Source: Microvirga soli
GTDB lineage: Bacteria > Pseudomonadota > Alphaproteobacteria > Rhizobiales > Beijerinckiaceae
Direction of reading: 5' to 3'
Assembly (NCBI RefSeq): GCF_016734765.1
Contig: NZ_JAERQE010000014.1
Span: 62,001-126,000 of the forward strand
Length of the DNA: 64,000 bases
Shown: positions 20,001 through 28,276 of the stretch, piece after piece
Position numbering within the stretch: position 1 is the first letter of the stretch
Layout of the letters: every line of letters begins with the position of its first letter
The notes under the pieces: model-generated
Seen by the model: the letters and a program-made list of their open reading frames with translations, nothing else
What the model was told of the DNA's origin: nothing
Databases searched by the model: none
Program-made: the position numbers and the translations under genes

Positions 20001-20349
20001 TGCAGCCGACACGCTCACTGGCGGCTCGGGAGAGGATACTTTCCGCTTCTCGACGGAACTTGGGAACGGCAATGTCGACTGGATCAAGGACTTCATCGTC
20101 GCCGACGATACGATCCTGTTGGACAACCTCATCTTTACAGACGTGGGTGGCGATGGCGCCCTTGCTTTAGGGGCATTTCACCGGAGTGCGGCGGGTGTCG
20201 CCCATGACACCGATGACCGTATCATCTACGATACCGATAGTGGCGCCTTGTCCTATGACGTAGATGGCACTGGACAAGCTGGAGCTATTCAGTTTGCGCG
20301 ATTGAGCAAACACCTGAATGTTTCGGCTGCCGACTTCATTATCATCTAA
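17011..20349 (+). CDS. RTX-type serralysin-like zinc metalloprotease (M10) with pre-peptidase domain
   Basis: 1112-residue secreted protease. The zinc site HEFGHEFGLNH gives H146, E147, H150 and H156. The Met-turn SVMSYF follows at about 186-191, where the tyrosine is the serralysin-type extra ligand. Next come an M10 C-terminal region and many glycine/aspartate-rich calcium-binding nonapeptides (GGxGxD) from about residue 330 to 805. A beta-sandwich resembling a bacterial pre-peptidase C-terminal domain lies at about 825-965, then further RTX repeats and a terminal type I secretion signal. There is no N-terminal signal peptide, as expected for type I export. GAGAGGAA precedes the ATG. Most serralysins have about 480 residues, so this one is extended. 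No exporter genes are nearby. Confidence 0.9.
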   Translation: MPSPSQTSDQWWVNDQTPDNPYGKSEDYEAFLDYLGALPRSLTPEIAAGTLRINVYELNDHPDYKAAAIGALQMWSSVTPLKFEIVDDAPFNRATDWIEVVSPELGEEDDGSAYSSNRYVSIGQRFHDTEPNKTDLGGYVFDSFVHEFGHEFGLNHPGLYNYSGPGGVQINYLNNATWTYDRQQYSVMSYFDGIDVGETSRWSAATPLMADIEATIRRFFSTVDANGVRTYQSIDLNTGDNVYGFGSTQYGYKLTSSGMQHDIGFAIHDTGGTDTINFSGSTAGTILDLRAGQFSSVNGHSNNVSIFAGHNANGTDYYIENGIGSRYDDVLIGNDGANTLDGRGGGDRMAGNGGDDIYFVDSMDDIVREEANGGNDTVILLARNLRIRKIANVENIIYADVSTTQPDDDGESPPIVGDNTMTSLIFGDGGNNTLDGGAGDDTVFGQGGDDLIIGGRDSLASRDINNTIDVEDLEDQTESDDGDDALYGGGGNDVILGGQGNDMLDGGDGNDTLSGQDGIDVFRGGAGIDTVDYSKESPFQLLVNLATNVASGGTASGDTFNSIENLIGSDDRIDRFIGTSAANHFWGRGGGDYFNGGGGNDILDGGNDGDILYGEAGNDTIIGGSGQDYLDGGSGTDTVVYAGSSGGVTIDLANGTAYGGDGDGPVQIVGRGTTIRHDILVGFENAVGSSSNDRLIGTDRANELSGGAGDDTLTGGGGADRLNGGAGRDTADYSDATRGVALTLTGGKSGGDKYVSIENLAGSGFNDRLTGDGAANVLTGQGGNDVIDGGRGDDTLLGDFDYQGDAAPRPGMGTGYATLGSDATNNSIAAAFDISNNFSLASDPDIFDSTTVLHTTVNATGNGKGGYYKIDLAAGTVITIDIDGIADPNVHDSWLRLLDSNGNIVTQNDDGGGDPGSTSNRDSSTVFVVEETGTYYILEGSWSETAPGNGWAEAIPEGSTYELNVSVEFPPAPARPGVAGSDRLNGGRGSDLLDGGLAADTLTGGSGEDTFRFSTELGNGNVDWIKDFIVADDTILLDNLIFTDVGGDGALALGAFHRSAAGVAHDTDDRIIYDTDSGALSYDVDGTGQAGAIQFARLSKHLNVSAADFIII

Positions 20350-20357
20350 CTCGACCG

Positions 20358-20387
20358 CAGATGGGGCGCTTCCAAGCGCCCCATCTG
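20358..20387 (+). terminator. Strong hairpin after the protease gene
   Basis: AGATGGGGCGCTT at 20359-20371 is followed after two bases by its exact complement at 20374-20386, and the flanking C20358/G20387 also pair. It lies 9 bp past the stop. It lacks a T run, so it may act as a 3' stabiliser or a non-canonical terminator. Confidence 0.6.
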
Positions 20388-20484
20388 GTACTGCAGTTGC
20401 AGTTACCTCGTCCTAAGAAGCACGAGCTGTGCGTTAACGCTGCCACCGCGCGCTTTTTTGCGGGGTGATAATGGAGAGTGCTTG

Positions 20485-20886
20485 ATGACGCGTATGACCG
20501 CCCGCCGCACAGTACTACTGACAGCGGGAGTTGCGGCCTTCGCTACGTCCGTCGGACCAGTTGCTGCACAACCAGCAGATATTCGTGGTGCCATAACATT
20601 CGAGGGCGGCGCGGTTATCCCAGAGGGTTACGTCGAGGTTTACCTTGAAGACTCTGCCATTCGGGACAATGCGCGACGACGCATCGCGAAAACGCGCATT
20701 AAAAGTGATGGGAGATCAAGGACCATAGCCTTTAACTTGCCCTCACCAGCGAGCGCGACTGCTTCGTCGACGCTGCAGATTGTTGCGCGCTTGGAGCGTA
20801 CGGATGGCTGGCTGGTCGCGCGGGGCAGCGAACAACTGGCGGCGGCTTCGCCCGTCTCTGTCACACTTAATGCAGTGATGTATTGA
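20485..20886 (+). CDS. Small secreted YbaY/YscW-like protein
   Basis: 133 residues with an N-terminal export signal (ARRTVLLTAGVAAFATS, cleavage likely after VAAQ); the twin arginine could mean Tat export. The mature part is beta-rich with the pattern of YbaY/YscW proteins: an initial strand, then VIPEGYVEVYLEDSA, and later IAFNLPSP. ATG 20485 has GGAGAG 7 bp upstream and is preferred to TTG 20458. It follows the protease gene after a hairpin. Serralysin operons often encode a periplasmic inhibitor at this place, but I see no proof that this protein is one. Confidence 0.6.
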   Translation: MTRMTARRTVLLTAGVAAFATSVGPVAAQPADIRGAITFEGGAVIPEGYVEVYLEDSAIRDNARRRIAKTRIKSDGRSRTIAFNLPSPASATASSTLQIVARLERTDGWLVARGSEQLAAASPVSVTLNAVMY

Positions 20887-21227
20887 AGGCCGAGGCCAAT
20901 GGCTGACCAAATCAGGCCGTCCCTAACTCGTCAGCGGCTCTGCGCTAGGTCCTCCCTTTGCGGTTGCCCTTTGATCCCGTCACAGGTTGTTTCAGGACAG
21001 GACGGCTTACGCTATCGGTGGCGGCCTCGATGACAGTTGGAAGCTAACCATCCAGACGAGTATCTCGCGCCCTCTTCCATTATATAAGCCTCTGACTTTA
21101 TATAGTATTTACCTTATGGGCCCTTACCCTTAAAGGCCGATTGCCTCTCAAAGGCTTGTCTCTGAGCCTTGGCATTCTCTTGACCTAAATCAAGGCCATA
21201 CGGATCCTGATGATGCACGTTCTGGCT
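20887..21227. other. hemN upstream region
   Basis: About 340 bp without a gene. It includes an A/T-rich inverted repeat (TATATAA at 21081-21087 and TTATATA at 21098-21104) and the FixK box at 21180-21193 before hemN. Confidence 0.6.
21180..21193. promoter_or_regulatory. FixK/FNR box upstream of hemN
   Basis: TTGACCTAAATCAA matches the consensus TTGA(T/C)-N4-ATCAA recognised by FixK/FNR proteins. A FixK is encoded at 34669. Its centre lies 41.5 bp before the A of ATG 21228. Confidence 0.82.
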
Positions 21228-22574
21228 ATGACGCCAGAACTCATTGCCCGATACGATCAGCGTGTTCCACGCTACACCAGCTATCCGACCGCTCCGCATT
21301 TTAAGCCGGACGTCACGGCCGAGACTTACGCTTCCTGGCTTGCCGAGCTCGCGCCAGACAAGCCTGTTTCCCTTTACCTGCATGTGCCGTTCTGTGCGGA
21401 GCTTTGCCTCTATTGCGGCTGCAACACGGTCGTGACTCGCGGCTATAAAGCGGTTGCCTCCTATGTGGAGTGCCTGGAGCGGGAGATCGAACTCGTCGCG
21501 AGCCGTCTGCCTGGCCGCCTGGATGCATCCCACATTCATTGGGGCGGCGGCACACCCACAATCCTGTCACCGGAGGATCTCAGACAGGTCTCAAATCGCC
21601 TGGATGCAGCCTTCGCGGTTCGATCCGATGCGGAGATTGCTGTCGAAATCGATCCGAGAACCATCACCGTGGCCCATGTCGAGGCCCTCGCGGCCTCCGG
21701 GCTCAACCGAGCCAGTCTTGGGGTTCAGGATTTCGATCCGTTAGTTCAGGAAACCATCAAGCGGGTTCAGTCCTTCGAGCAGACGGCGCAGGTCGTTGCC
21801 TGGTTGCGGCAGGCTGGGGTGAGCGGCCTGAATCTTGATCTCATGTATGGCCTGCCATTTCAGAGCGTCGAAAGCGTCACGCGCTCCGTGGAACTGGCGC
21901 TGAAGCTCGATCCCGACCGTATCGCCCTTTTCGGCTATGCCCATGTGCCCTGGATGAAGCGCCACCAAGCCCTGATGCCCGAGCAGGCTCTCCCCGATGC
22001 CGTTGCACGTGTCGAACAACGTGAGGCTGCAGCCACCGTCTTTATGCGTGCAGGCTATGTCCAGGTCGGCATCGACCATTTCGCCAAGCCGGGCGACCCC
22101 ATGGCACGCCGGCAGAAGGATGGACGGCTCCACCGCAACTTCCAGGGCTACACGACGGACGAGGCGACGGCCCTGATCGGGTTCGGCACATCGGCCATCG
22201 GCTCCCTACCGCAAGGCTACATCCAGAACGCTCCAACGACGGTCGGCTATCGCGAGGCTGTTCTGAAGGGTCGGTTGCCCGTCGTTCGCGGCGTCGCTCT
22301 CTCCGGGGACGATCGCCTGCGCCGCATGATCATCGAACGTCTGATGTGCGATTTCTCGGTGGATCTCGATGAGATCGCTTCGGAGTTTTGCTCTCCAGTG
22401 GATTTCAGACCGGAGCTTGATGCCATCGACGAACTCGCGCGGGATGGGCTTGTCATCCGTGACGGTCTGACCCTGGTGATTCCAGCCGAGGGGCGCGCTC
22501 TAGTCAGAAATGTCTGCGCCGTATTCGACCGCTATCTGGAAAACGGCACCCAGCGACACTCCCGCGCCCTGTAG
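21228..22574 (+). CDS. hemN: Oxygen-independent coproporphyrinogen III oxidase
   Basis: Radical-SAM enzyme of 448 residues that makes protoporphyrinogen IX without O2, supplying haem at low oxygen. The SAM/4Fe-4S motif CAELCLYCGC places cysteines at 56, 60 and 63, plus the extra HemN cysteine at 65. Later motifs are GGGTPT and YGLPFQ. I chose ATG 21228 because the conserved family N-terminus begins there (LIARYDQRVPRYTSYPTAPHF region) and the FixK box geometry points to it; ATG 21210 and 21213 are alternatives. It is the first gene of the low-oxygen respiration module. Confidence 0.92.
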   Translation: MTPELIARYDQRVPRYTSYPTAPHFKPDVTAETYASWLAELAPDKPVSLYLHVPFCAELCLYCGCNTVVTRGYKAVASYVECLEREIELVASRLPGRLDASHIHWGGGTPTILSPEDLRQVSNRLDAAFAVRSDAEIAVEIDPRTITVAHVEALAASGLNRASLGVQDFDPLVQETIKRVQSFEQTAQVVAWLRQAGVSGLNLDLMYGLPFQSVESVTRSVELALKLDPDRIALFGYAHVPWMKRHQALMPEQALPDAVARVEQREAAATVFMRAGYVQVGIDHFAKPGDPMARRQKDGRLHRNFQGYTTDEATALIGFGTSAIGSLPQGYIQNAPTTVGYREAVLKGRLPVVRGVALSGDDRLRRMIIERLMCDFSVDLDEIASEFCSPVDFRPELDAIDELARDGLVIRDGLTLVIPAEGRALVRNVCAVFDRYLENGTQRHSRAL

Positions 22575-22599
22575 GTGCCGGGCACAGGCAAACGGCCGT

Positions 22600-22613
22600 T
22601 TGATCTGCATCAA
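22600..22613. promoter_or_regulatory. FixK/FNR box upstream of ccoN
   Basis: TTGATCTGCATCAA is a near-perfect FixK box with both half-sites intact. It lies 84 bp before ATG 22698, so a class II promoter would give a leader of about 50 nt. Confidence 0.88.
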
Positions 22614-22697
22614 TGCCCCTTCCCAACCCTCTCCTTAAACAACTCTGCTGACGGCGAAGCTCACGGCCTCGCCGATGTTCTCAAAAGGTTGAAGCCT

Positions 22698-24362
22698 ATG
22701 GCTCAAGCGGTAGCACCCTCAAAAGGAATGACCTTCGGCGAAGGGGGCTCCGCCCTTGCCTTCGCCGCCCTGGCGCTCCTCAGCATCATCATCGCGGCGA
22801 AGGCCTATACGCCCGAATACGCCTTCCACGCCTACCTTTTCGCGGCAGCCAGCGTGGCTGCCGTGTTCGCCATCGTGAACCGGTACTACGAGCGCCCGGC
22901 GCAGCTGCCCCCGCTGACCATCGGCGACAAGCCGAACTACAACATGGGACCCGTGAAGTTCGCCACGATCGCCTCCGTGATATGGGGCATCGCCGGTTTC
23001 ACCATTGGCCTCCTGATCGCCCTACAGCTCGCCTATCCGGCCCTTAACTTCGACACGTCCTGGCTATCGTTCGGCAGGATGCGTCCGCTGCACACATCGG
23101 CCGTGATCTTCGCCTTCGGCGGCAACGTGCTGATCGCCAGCTCGTTCTATGTCGTGCAGCGCACCTGCCGGGCCCGCATGGTCGGCGACATCGCACCCTG
23201 GTTCGTGGTCCTGGGCTATAATTTCTTCATCGTGATCGCCGGCACGGGCTACCTGCTTGGCATCACGCAGGGCAAGGAATATGCCGAACCCGAGTGGTAT
23301 GCGGATCTCTTCCTGACCGTCGTGTGGGTCACGTATTTCCTGGTCTTCCTCGGCACGGTCATGCGACGCAAGGAGCCGCACATCTATGTGGCGAACTGGT
23401 TCTATCTCGCCTTCATCCTGACCATCGCGGTCCTGCATCTCGGCAACAACGCGGCTATCCCGGTCTCGCTGTTCTCGCCCAAGAGCTATATCGTGTGGTC
23501 GGGCGTGCAGGATGCGCTGGTGCAATGGTGGTACGGCCATAACGCTGTCGGCTTCTTCCTCACCGCCGGCTTCCTCGCCATCATGTACTACTTCATCCCG
23601 AAGCGGGCCGAGCGGCCGGTCTATTCCTACCGGCTCTCGATCATCCACTTCTGGTCGCTGATCTTCATGTATATCTGGGCAGGCCCCCACCACCTGCATT
23701 ACACCGCCCTGCCCGATTGGGCGCAGACGCTCGGCATGGTCTTCTCGGTCATGCTCTGGATGCCCTCATGGGGCGGCATGATCAACGGTCTCATGACTCT
23801 CTCGGGTGCCTGGGACAAGCTGCGCACCGACCCTGTGCTGCGCCTCATGGTGGTGTCGGTTGCCTTCTATGGCATGGCCACTTTCGAAGGTCCGCTCATG
23901 TCCGTGAAGGCCGTGAACTCCCTGTCGCACTACACTGATTGGACCATCGGCCACGTCCATGCCGGCGCACTCGGCTGGGTCGCCTACATCTCCTTCGGCG
24001 CCATCTACTGCCTCGTGCCGTGGCTGTGGAACAAGAAGGAGCTCTACTCCATGAAGGCCGTCTCCTGGCACTTCTGGATCTCCACCCTGGGCATCGTTCT
24101 CTACATCTCGTCGATGTGGGTGGCCGGCATCCTCCAGGGCCTCATGTGGCGCGCTTATACCAGCCTCGGCTTCCTTGAATACTCCTTCATCGAGACGGTG
24201 GAAGCGATGAACCCCTTCTATGTCATCCGTGCACTCGGCGGCGCCTTCTTCGTGGCCGGCAGCCTGATCATGGCCTGGAACGTCTGGAAGACGATTTCGG
24301 CCGGAGAGGCGGTCGAGGAAGTGCCTCAGACCATGCAGCCCGCCCTCATTGCCGCCGAATAA
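22698..24362 (+). CDS. ccoN: cbb3-type cytochrome c oxidase subunit I
   Basis: Catalytic subunit of the high-affinity cbb3 oxidase, 554 residues and about 12 membrane spans. Haem and CuB ligand regions are [40 protein letters not shown] and [14 protein letters not shown] 22698 is used; the open frame upstream to 22575 crosses the FixK box and is not coding. It is the first gene of ccoNOQP and lets the cell respire at nanomolar oxygen. Confidence 0.96.
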   Translation: MAQAVAPSKGMTFGEGGSALAFAALALLSIIIAAKAYTPEYAFHAYLFAAASVAAVFAIVNRYYERPAQLPPLTIGDKPNYNMGPVKFATIASVIWGIAGFTIGLLIALQLAYPALNFDTSWLSFGRMRPLHTSAVIFAFGGNVLIASSFYVVQRTCRARMVGDIAPWFVVLGYNFFIVIAGTGYLLGITQGKEYAEPEWYADLFLTVVWVTYFLVFLGTVMRRKEPHIYVANWFYLAFILTIAVLHLGNNAAIPVSLFSPKSYIVWSGVQDALVQWWYGHNAVGFFLTAGFLAIMYYFIPKRAERPVYSYRLSIIHFWSLIFMYIWAGPHHLHYTALPDWAQTLGMVFSVMLWMPSWGGMINGLMTLSGAWDKLRTDPVLRLMVVSVAFYGMATFEGPLMSVKAVNSLSHYTDWTIGHVHAGALGWVAYISFGAIYCLVPWLWNKKELYSMKAVSWHFWISTLGIVLYISSMWVAGILQGLMWRAYTSLGFLEYSFIETVEAMNPFYVIRALGGAFFVAGSLIMAWNVWKTISAGEAVEEVPQTMQPALIAAE

Positions 24363-24373
24363 AGGAAACGATC

Positions 24374-25108
24374 ATGTCATTCTGGTCCCGTCACAAGATC
24401 TTCGAGACCAATTCGATCATCCTCATCCTCGGGGTGCTGATCGTCATCTCCATCGGCGGCCTGGTCGAGATCGTGCCCCTCTTCTACCTGAAGAGCACCA
24501 TTGAGAAGGTGGAGGGCGTCAGGCCCTACACCCCGCTCGAGATGGCGGGCCGCAACATCTATGTGCGTGAGGGATGCTACAACTGCCACAGCCAGATGGT
24601 GCGTCCGTTGCGCGACGAGGTGGAACGCTACGGCCATTACTCGCTGGCAGCCGAGAGCATGTACGACCGGCCCTTCCAGTGGGGCTCCAAGCGCACCGGC
24701 CCGGATCTAGCCCGTCTCGGCAACAAGTACTCCGACGACTGGCATAAGGATCACTTAAAGGATCCTCGCGCGGTGGTGCCCGGTTCAATCATGCCGAGCT
24801 ATCCATGGCTCGAGAAGACGGAGCTCGACACGTCCACCATCGCGCAGGAGCTGAAGGTTCAGGCGACCCTCGGCGTCCCCTATACCGCAGAGATGCTGAA
24901 GCTGGCCGAGAGCGACATTCGGATCCAGGCCAATGGCGACGACCCGAATGCTATCGGCCTCGCCAAGCGCTATCCGAAGGCGCAGTCGCGCACCTTCGAC
25001 GGCAACCCGCAGAAGGTCACGGAAGCCGACGCCCTCATCGCCTACCTGCAGATGCTGGGTACACAGGTCGGCTTCAAACTCTACGACAACAAGGCCAACG
25101 TGCGCTGA
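24374..25108 (+). CDS. ccoO: cbb3-type cytochrome c oxidase subunit II (mono-haem)
   Basis: Membrane-anchored c-type cytochrome of 244 residues. An N-terminal span (about 15-37) is followed by the haem-binding motif CYNCH at residues 68-72 and a distal methionine region (IMPSYPWL). It passes electrons from CcoP to CcoN. It starts 11 bp after ccoN with AAAGGAAA upstream. Confidence 0.95.
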   Translation: MSFWSRHKIFETNSIILILGVLIVISIGGLVEIVPLFYLKSTIEKVEGVRPYTPLEMAGRNIYVREGCYNCHSQMVRPLRDEVERYGHYSLAAESMYDRPFQWGSKRTGPDLARLGNKYSDDWHKDHLKDPRAVVPGSIMPSYPWLEKTELDTSTIAQELKVQATLGVPYTAEMLKLAESDIRIQANGDDPNAIGLAKRYPKAQSRTFDGNPQKVTEADALIAYLQMLGTQVGFKLYDNKANVR

Positions 25109-25120
25109 GGACCGACGAAC

Positions 25121-25276
25121 ATGCCAGCCGCATATAAATTCTTCGCCGAATTCGCCCAGACCTGGGGGCTCCTCTACTTCGTCGCCGTCTTCCTGTCGGT
25201 GCTGATCTATGCCCTCGCTCCCTCGCGGAAGGCCCGCTTCGATGAAGCCTCCCGCATGCCTCTCCAGGAGGATTGA
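25121..25276 (+). CDS. ccoQ: cbb3-type cytochrome c oxidase subunit CcoQ
   Basis: 51-residue single-span protein lying between ccoO and ccoP. It has a short N-terminus, a hydrophobic helix (about residues 15-33, GLLYFVAVFLSVLIYAL) and a polar tail beginning APSRKARFDEA, typical of CcoQ. It stabilises the assembled cbb3 complex. The stop lies 4 bp before ccoP, whose Shine-Dalgarno AGGAGGA is inside this gene's end. Confidence 0.9.
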   Translation: MPAAYKFFAEFAQTWGLLYFVAVFLSVLIYALAPSRKARFDEASRMPLQED

Positions 25277-25280
25277 TCCC

Positions 25281-26165
25281 ATGGCCCATGAGTCTCATGA
25301 ACAGGTGGATGCCGTCACGGGCGTCACCACAACGGGGCACGCCTGGGACGGCATCCAGGAGCTCAACAACCCATTGCCGCGCTGGTGGCTGTGGACATTC
25401 TACCTGACGATCTTCTGGTCTGTTCTCTACGCCTTCGCCTACCCGGCAATTCCGATGATCTCGTCCTACACCAGGGGTGCGCTCGGGTGGCATTCGCGCG
25501 ACGCGGTCGTGGTGGAGCTCGAAGCTCTCAAGCAGCAGCGCTCCGGCATGACGACGAAGCTCGCAGGGTCTTCTCTCGAGGAGATCAAGCAGAACCCTGA
25601 AATGTTCGCCTTCGCGCGGGCTCAGGGCAAGGCCGCGTTTGGCGACAATTGCGCTCCCTGCCACGGAGCGGGTGGCGCTGGCGCCAAGGGCTATCCGAAC
25701 CTGAACGACGACGATTGGCTCTGGGGCGGATCGCTCGCCCAGATCGAGCACACGATCCGCCACGGCGCCCGCTCGACGAGTGACCAGGGCCATTCAGGTA
25801 CCATGCCTGCCTTCGGCCGCGACGGAATGCTGAAGCGCGAAGAGATCTCTCATGCGGCGGATTACGTTCGGTCCCTGTCGGGCCTTCCGACCGACAAGGG
25901 AGCCGATCTGGCAGCCGGTGCCAAGGTCTATGCCGATAACTGCGCCGCCTGCCACGGCATCAAGGGACAAGGCAGCCAGGAACTCGGCGCGCCGAACCTG
26001 TCGGACAAGATCTGGCTCTTCGGATCGGACAAGGCGAACATCGTGGAAGGGCTGATGAACGGCCGAGGAGGCGTCATGCCAACATGGCACGGACGACTGG
26101 ATGACACGACCATCAAGGCGTTGACTCTCTACGTTCATTCCCTGGGCGGCGACCAGAAGCCGTGA
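25281..26165 (+). CDS. ccoP: cbb3-type cytochrome c oxidase subunit III (di-haem)
   Basis: Di-haem cytochrome c subunit, 294 residues. One N-terminal span (about 35-60) is followed by two haem motifs, CAPCH at 124-128 and CAACH at 221-225. It takes electrons from soluble or membrane cytochrome c. ATG 25281 is set by AGGAGGA at 25266-25272; a longer frame overlaps ccoQ. It is the last gene of ccoNOQP, before a new FixK box. Confidence 0.95.
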   Translation: MAHESHEQVDAVTGVTTTGHAWDGIQELNNPLPRWWLWTFYLTIFWSVLYAFAYPAIPMISSYTRGALGWHSRDAVVVELEALKQQRSGMTTKLAGSSLEEIKQNPEMFAFARAQGKAAFGDNCAPCHGAGGAGAKGYPNLNDDDWLWGGSLAQIEHTIRHGARSTSDQGHSGTMPAFGRDGMLKREEISHAADYVRSLSGLPTDKGADLAAGAKVYADNCAACHGIKGQGSQELGAPNLSDKIWLFGSDKANIVEGLMNGRGGVMPTWHGRLDDTTIKALTLYVHSLGGDQKP

Positions 26166-26218
26166 GCCTGTTCAAGTTCTGAGAACCAAGCGGCTGGTGG
26201 GCGACCTCCGGCCGCTGC

Positions 26219-26232
26219 TTGATTTGGATCAA
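26219..26232. promoter_or_regulatory. FixK/FNR box upstream of ccoG
   Basis: TTGATTTGGATCAA is a near-perfect FixK box 64 bp before ATG 26297. It gives the assembly genes ccoGHIS their own low-oxygen promoter. Confidence 0.88.
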
Positions 26233-26296
26233 GGCGGCTTGGCGTGCCGCATCGTATCCCATCGTCATTCAGATCGAGACGATTGCGATAGATTCG

Positions 26297-27754
26297 ATGG
26301 CCGACGCCCCCCTTCCCCATCCCTATGGAGCCTCGGCCGACGACGCGCCGCTCTATGCTCCCCGCAAGCAGATTTATCCTCAGGCCGTCAAAGGCCGCTA
26401 TCGCACGATCAAGTGGATCGTCCTCGCCGTTACCCTCGGCATCTACTACTTCCTGCCCTTCATCCGTTGGGATCGCGGCCCTAACGCGCCGGACCAGGCC
26501 ATTCTCGTCGACCTGGCCAACAGCCGCTTCTATTTCCTCTTCATCGAGATCTGGCCGCAGGAGGTCTACTACCTGACCGGCCTTCTGGTCCTGGCGGCGC
26601 TGATCCTTTTCCTCATGAATGCCGTCGCCGGCCGGATCTGGTGCGGCTATCTCTGCCCTCAAACCGTATGGACCGACCTGTTCTACGCTGTCGAACGCTG
26701 GGTGGAGGGCGACCGGCGGGAGCGGATCCGCCACGACAAGGAAAAGCTTACCCTCCCGGTCTTCGCTCGGAAGGGATTGAAGCATTTCATCTGGATCATG
26801 ATCGCCTGGTGGACTGGCGGCGCCTGGGTGCTCTACTTTGCCGACGCACCGACCCTAGTCTATGAGTTGGCAACCTTCCAGGCGTCTTACATTGCCTATC
26901 TCTGGATCGGCATTCTTACCGTCACGACCTACACCCTCGCCGGCTTCATGCGCGAACAGGTCTGCACCTATATGTGCCCATGGCCGCGCATCCAGGCTGC
27001 ACTGACGGACGAATACGCGCTGAACGTCACCTACCGCTACGACCGCGGCGAGCCGCGTGGCTCGGTGAAGAAGAACGAGGCGTTGAAGCTGCAGGGCCTG
27101 CCTGCCGGCGATTGCATCGATTGCAATCAATGTGTGGTCGTTTGCCCCACGGGCGTCGATATCCGCAAGGGCCTGCAGCTCGATTGCATCCAATGCGGCC
27201 TGTGCATGGACGCCTGCGACAGCGTCATGGATAAGATCGGCCGCCCCCAGGGCCTGATTGCCTACGATACCGACATGAACGTCCAGGCGCGCATCGAAGG
27301 GCGCCCGGAAGTGCGCCGCATTCTGCGCCCGCGCACACTCTTCTATGCCGGCCTCATCGCCCTTGTCGGCGCGATCATGATTACCTCTCTCGCCATGCGC
27401 CAGAGCCTCTACTTGAGCGTCATGCACGACCGCAACCCCCTCTTCGTCCGCCTCTCCGATGGCTCGATCCGCAACGGCTTCACCATCCGTGTCGCCAACA
27501 AGAATCTCGACGAGCGCCGCTATGCTCTCATGGTGGAAGGGCTAGGCGAGGCCAAGGTGGAACTGGTCGGCGGAGAAATCGACCAGCAGGGCCGCTCCAT
27601 CGTCACCGTCGGGCCGGATCAGACCCTCGAGGCGCGCGTTCTGGTGACGGATACCGCTTCGATGGCCGAAGACTCGACATCTGTCCGCTTTGTCCTGACC
27701 GACCTCGCCACCGGCGATACCGCGAGCACGAGCGATCACTTCAAGGCTCCATAA
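26297..27754 (+). CDS. ccoG: cbb3 oxidase assembly protein CcoG (FixG/RdxA)
   Basis: Membrane-bound ferredoxin-like protein of 485 residues. Several membrane spans, including the NosR/NapH-type motif WCGYLCPQTVW, precede two 4Fe-4S clusters: CIDCNQCVVVCP and CIQCGLCMDAC. The C-terminus is an Ig-like periplasmic domain. Work in other bacteria implicates CcoG in reducing Cu(II) for oxidase assembly. ATG 26297 was chosen because the upstream open frame runs through the FixK box. It is followed 11 bp later by ccoH. Confidence 0.94.
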   Translation: MADAPLPHPYGASADDAPLYAPRKQIYPQAVKGRYRTIKWIVLAVTLGIYYFLPFIRWDRGPNAPDQAILVDLANSRFYFLFIEIWPQEVYYLTGLLVLAALILFLMNAVAGRIWCGYLCPQTVWTDLFYAVERWVEGDRRERIRHDKEKLTLPVFARKGLKHFIWIMIAWWTGGAWVLYFADAPTLVYELATFQASYIAYLWIGILTVTTYTLAGFMREQVCTYMCPWPRIQAALTDEYALNVTYRYDRGEPRGSVKKNEALKLQGLPAGDCIDCNQCVVVCPTGVDIRKGLQLDCIQCGLCMDACDSVMDKIGRPQGLIAYDTDMNVQARIEGRPEVRRILRPRTLFYAGLIALVGAIMITSLAMRQSLYLSVMHDRNPLFVRLSDGSIRNGFTIRVANKNLDERRYALMVEGLGEAKVELVGGEIDQQGRSIVTVGPDQTLEARVLVTDTASMAEDSTSVRFVLTDLATGDTASTSDHFKAP

Positions 27755-27765
27755 GGATCGATCCC

Positions 27766-28263
27766 ATGACCACCACAGCCACTACAAAACGGCCGCCGAG
27801 GCCCATCACCGGTCGCACGGTCCTTCTCTATTTCGTGTCGTTCTTCGGCGTCATCTTCGCCATGAACTTCTACATGGTGCGCGTTGCCATCTCGAGCTTC
27901 AGCGGCGTTGAAACGGAGAGCGCCTACAAGGCCGGCCTATCGTTCAAGAACGATGTTGCGGCCGCTCAAGCCCAGGACTCCCGCCATTGGACGATCGAGG
28001 CATCCCTGCCCCACGGCGCGGCCTCAGACATCATCATCACGGCGCGCGATGCCCAGGGGCATGCCTTAGCAGGTCTCACGCCCGAGGTTCGTCTCGCCCA
28101 TCCCACCGACAAGCGTCGTGACGTGATCCTCGAAGTCGTCGAGCTGACACCCGGCCGGTTCAAGAGCCTGACACCTGCGCCGGAAGGCCTGTGGGATTTC
28201 GTCATCGACTTGAAGCGCGAGGCGAAAACCGTTTTCCGCTCGAAGAGCCGTGTCACACTCTGA
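27766..28263 (+). CDS. ccoH: cbb3 oxidase assembly protein CcoH (FixH)
   Basis: 165-residue protein with one N-terminal membrane span (about 21-42) and a FixH-type periplasmic domain (GLSFKNDVAAAQAQD, and a C-terminal stretch ending in FRSKSRVTL). It is needed for stable assembly of cbb3 oxidase. It lies between ccoG and ccoI in the usual order. Confidence 0.9.
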   Translation: MTTTATTKRPPRPITGRTVLLYFVSFFGVIFAMNFYMVRVAISSFSGVETESAYKAGLSFKNDVAAAQAQDSRHWTIEASLPHGAASDIIITARDAQGHALAGLTPEVRLAHPTDKRRDVILEVVELTPGRFKSLTPAPEGLWDFVIDLKREAKTVFRSKSRVTL

Positions 28264-28276
28264 GGATTCCTTTTCG

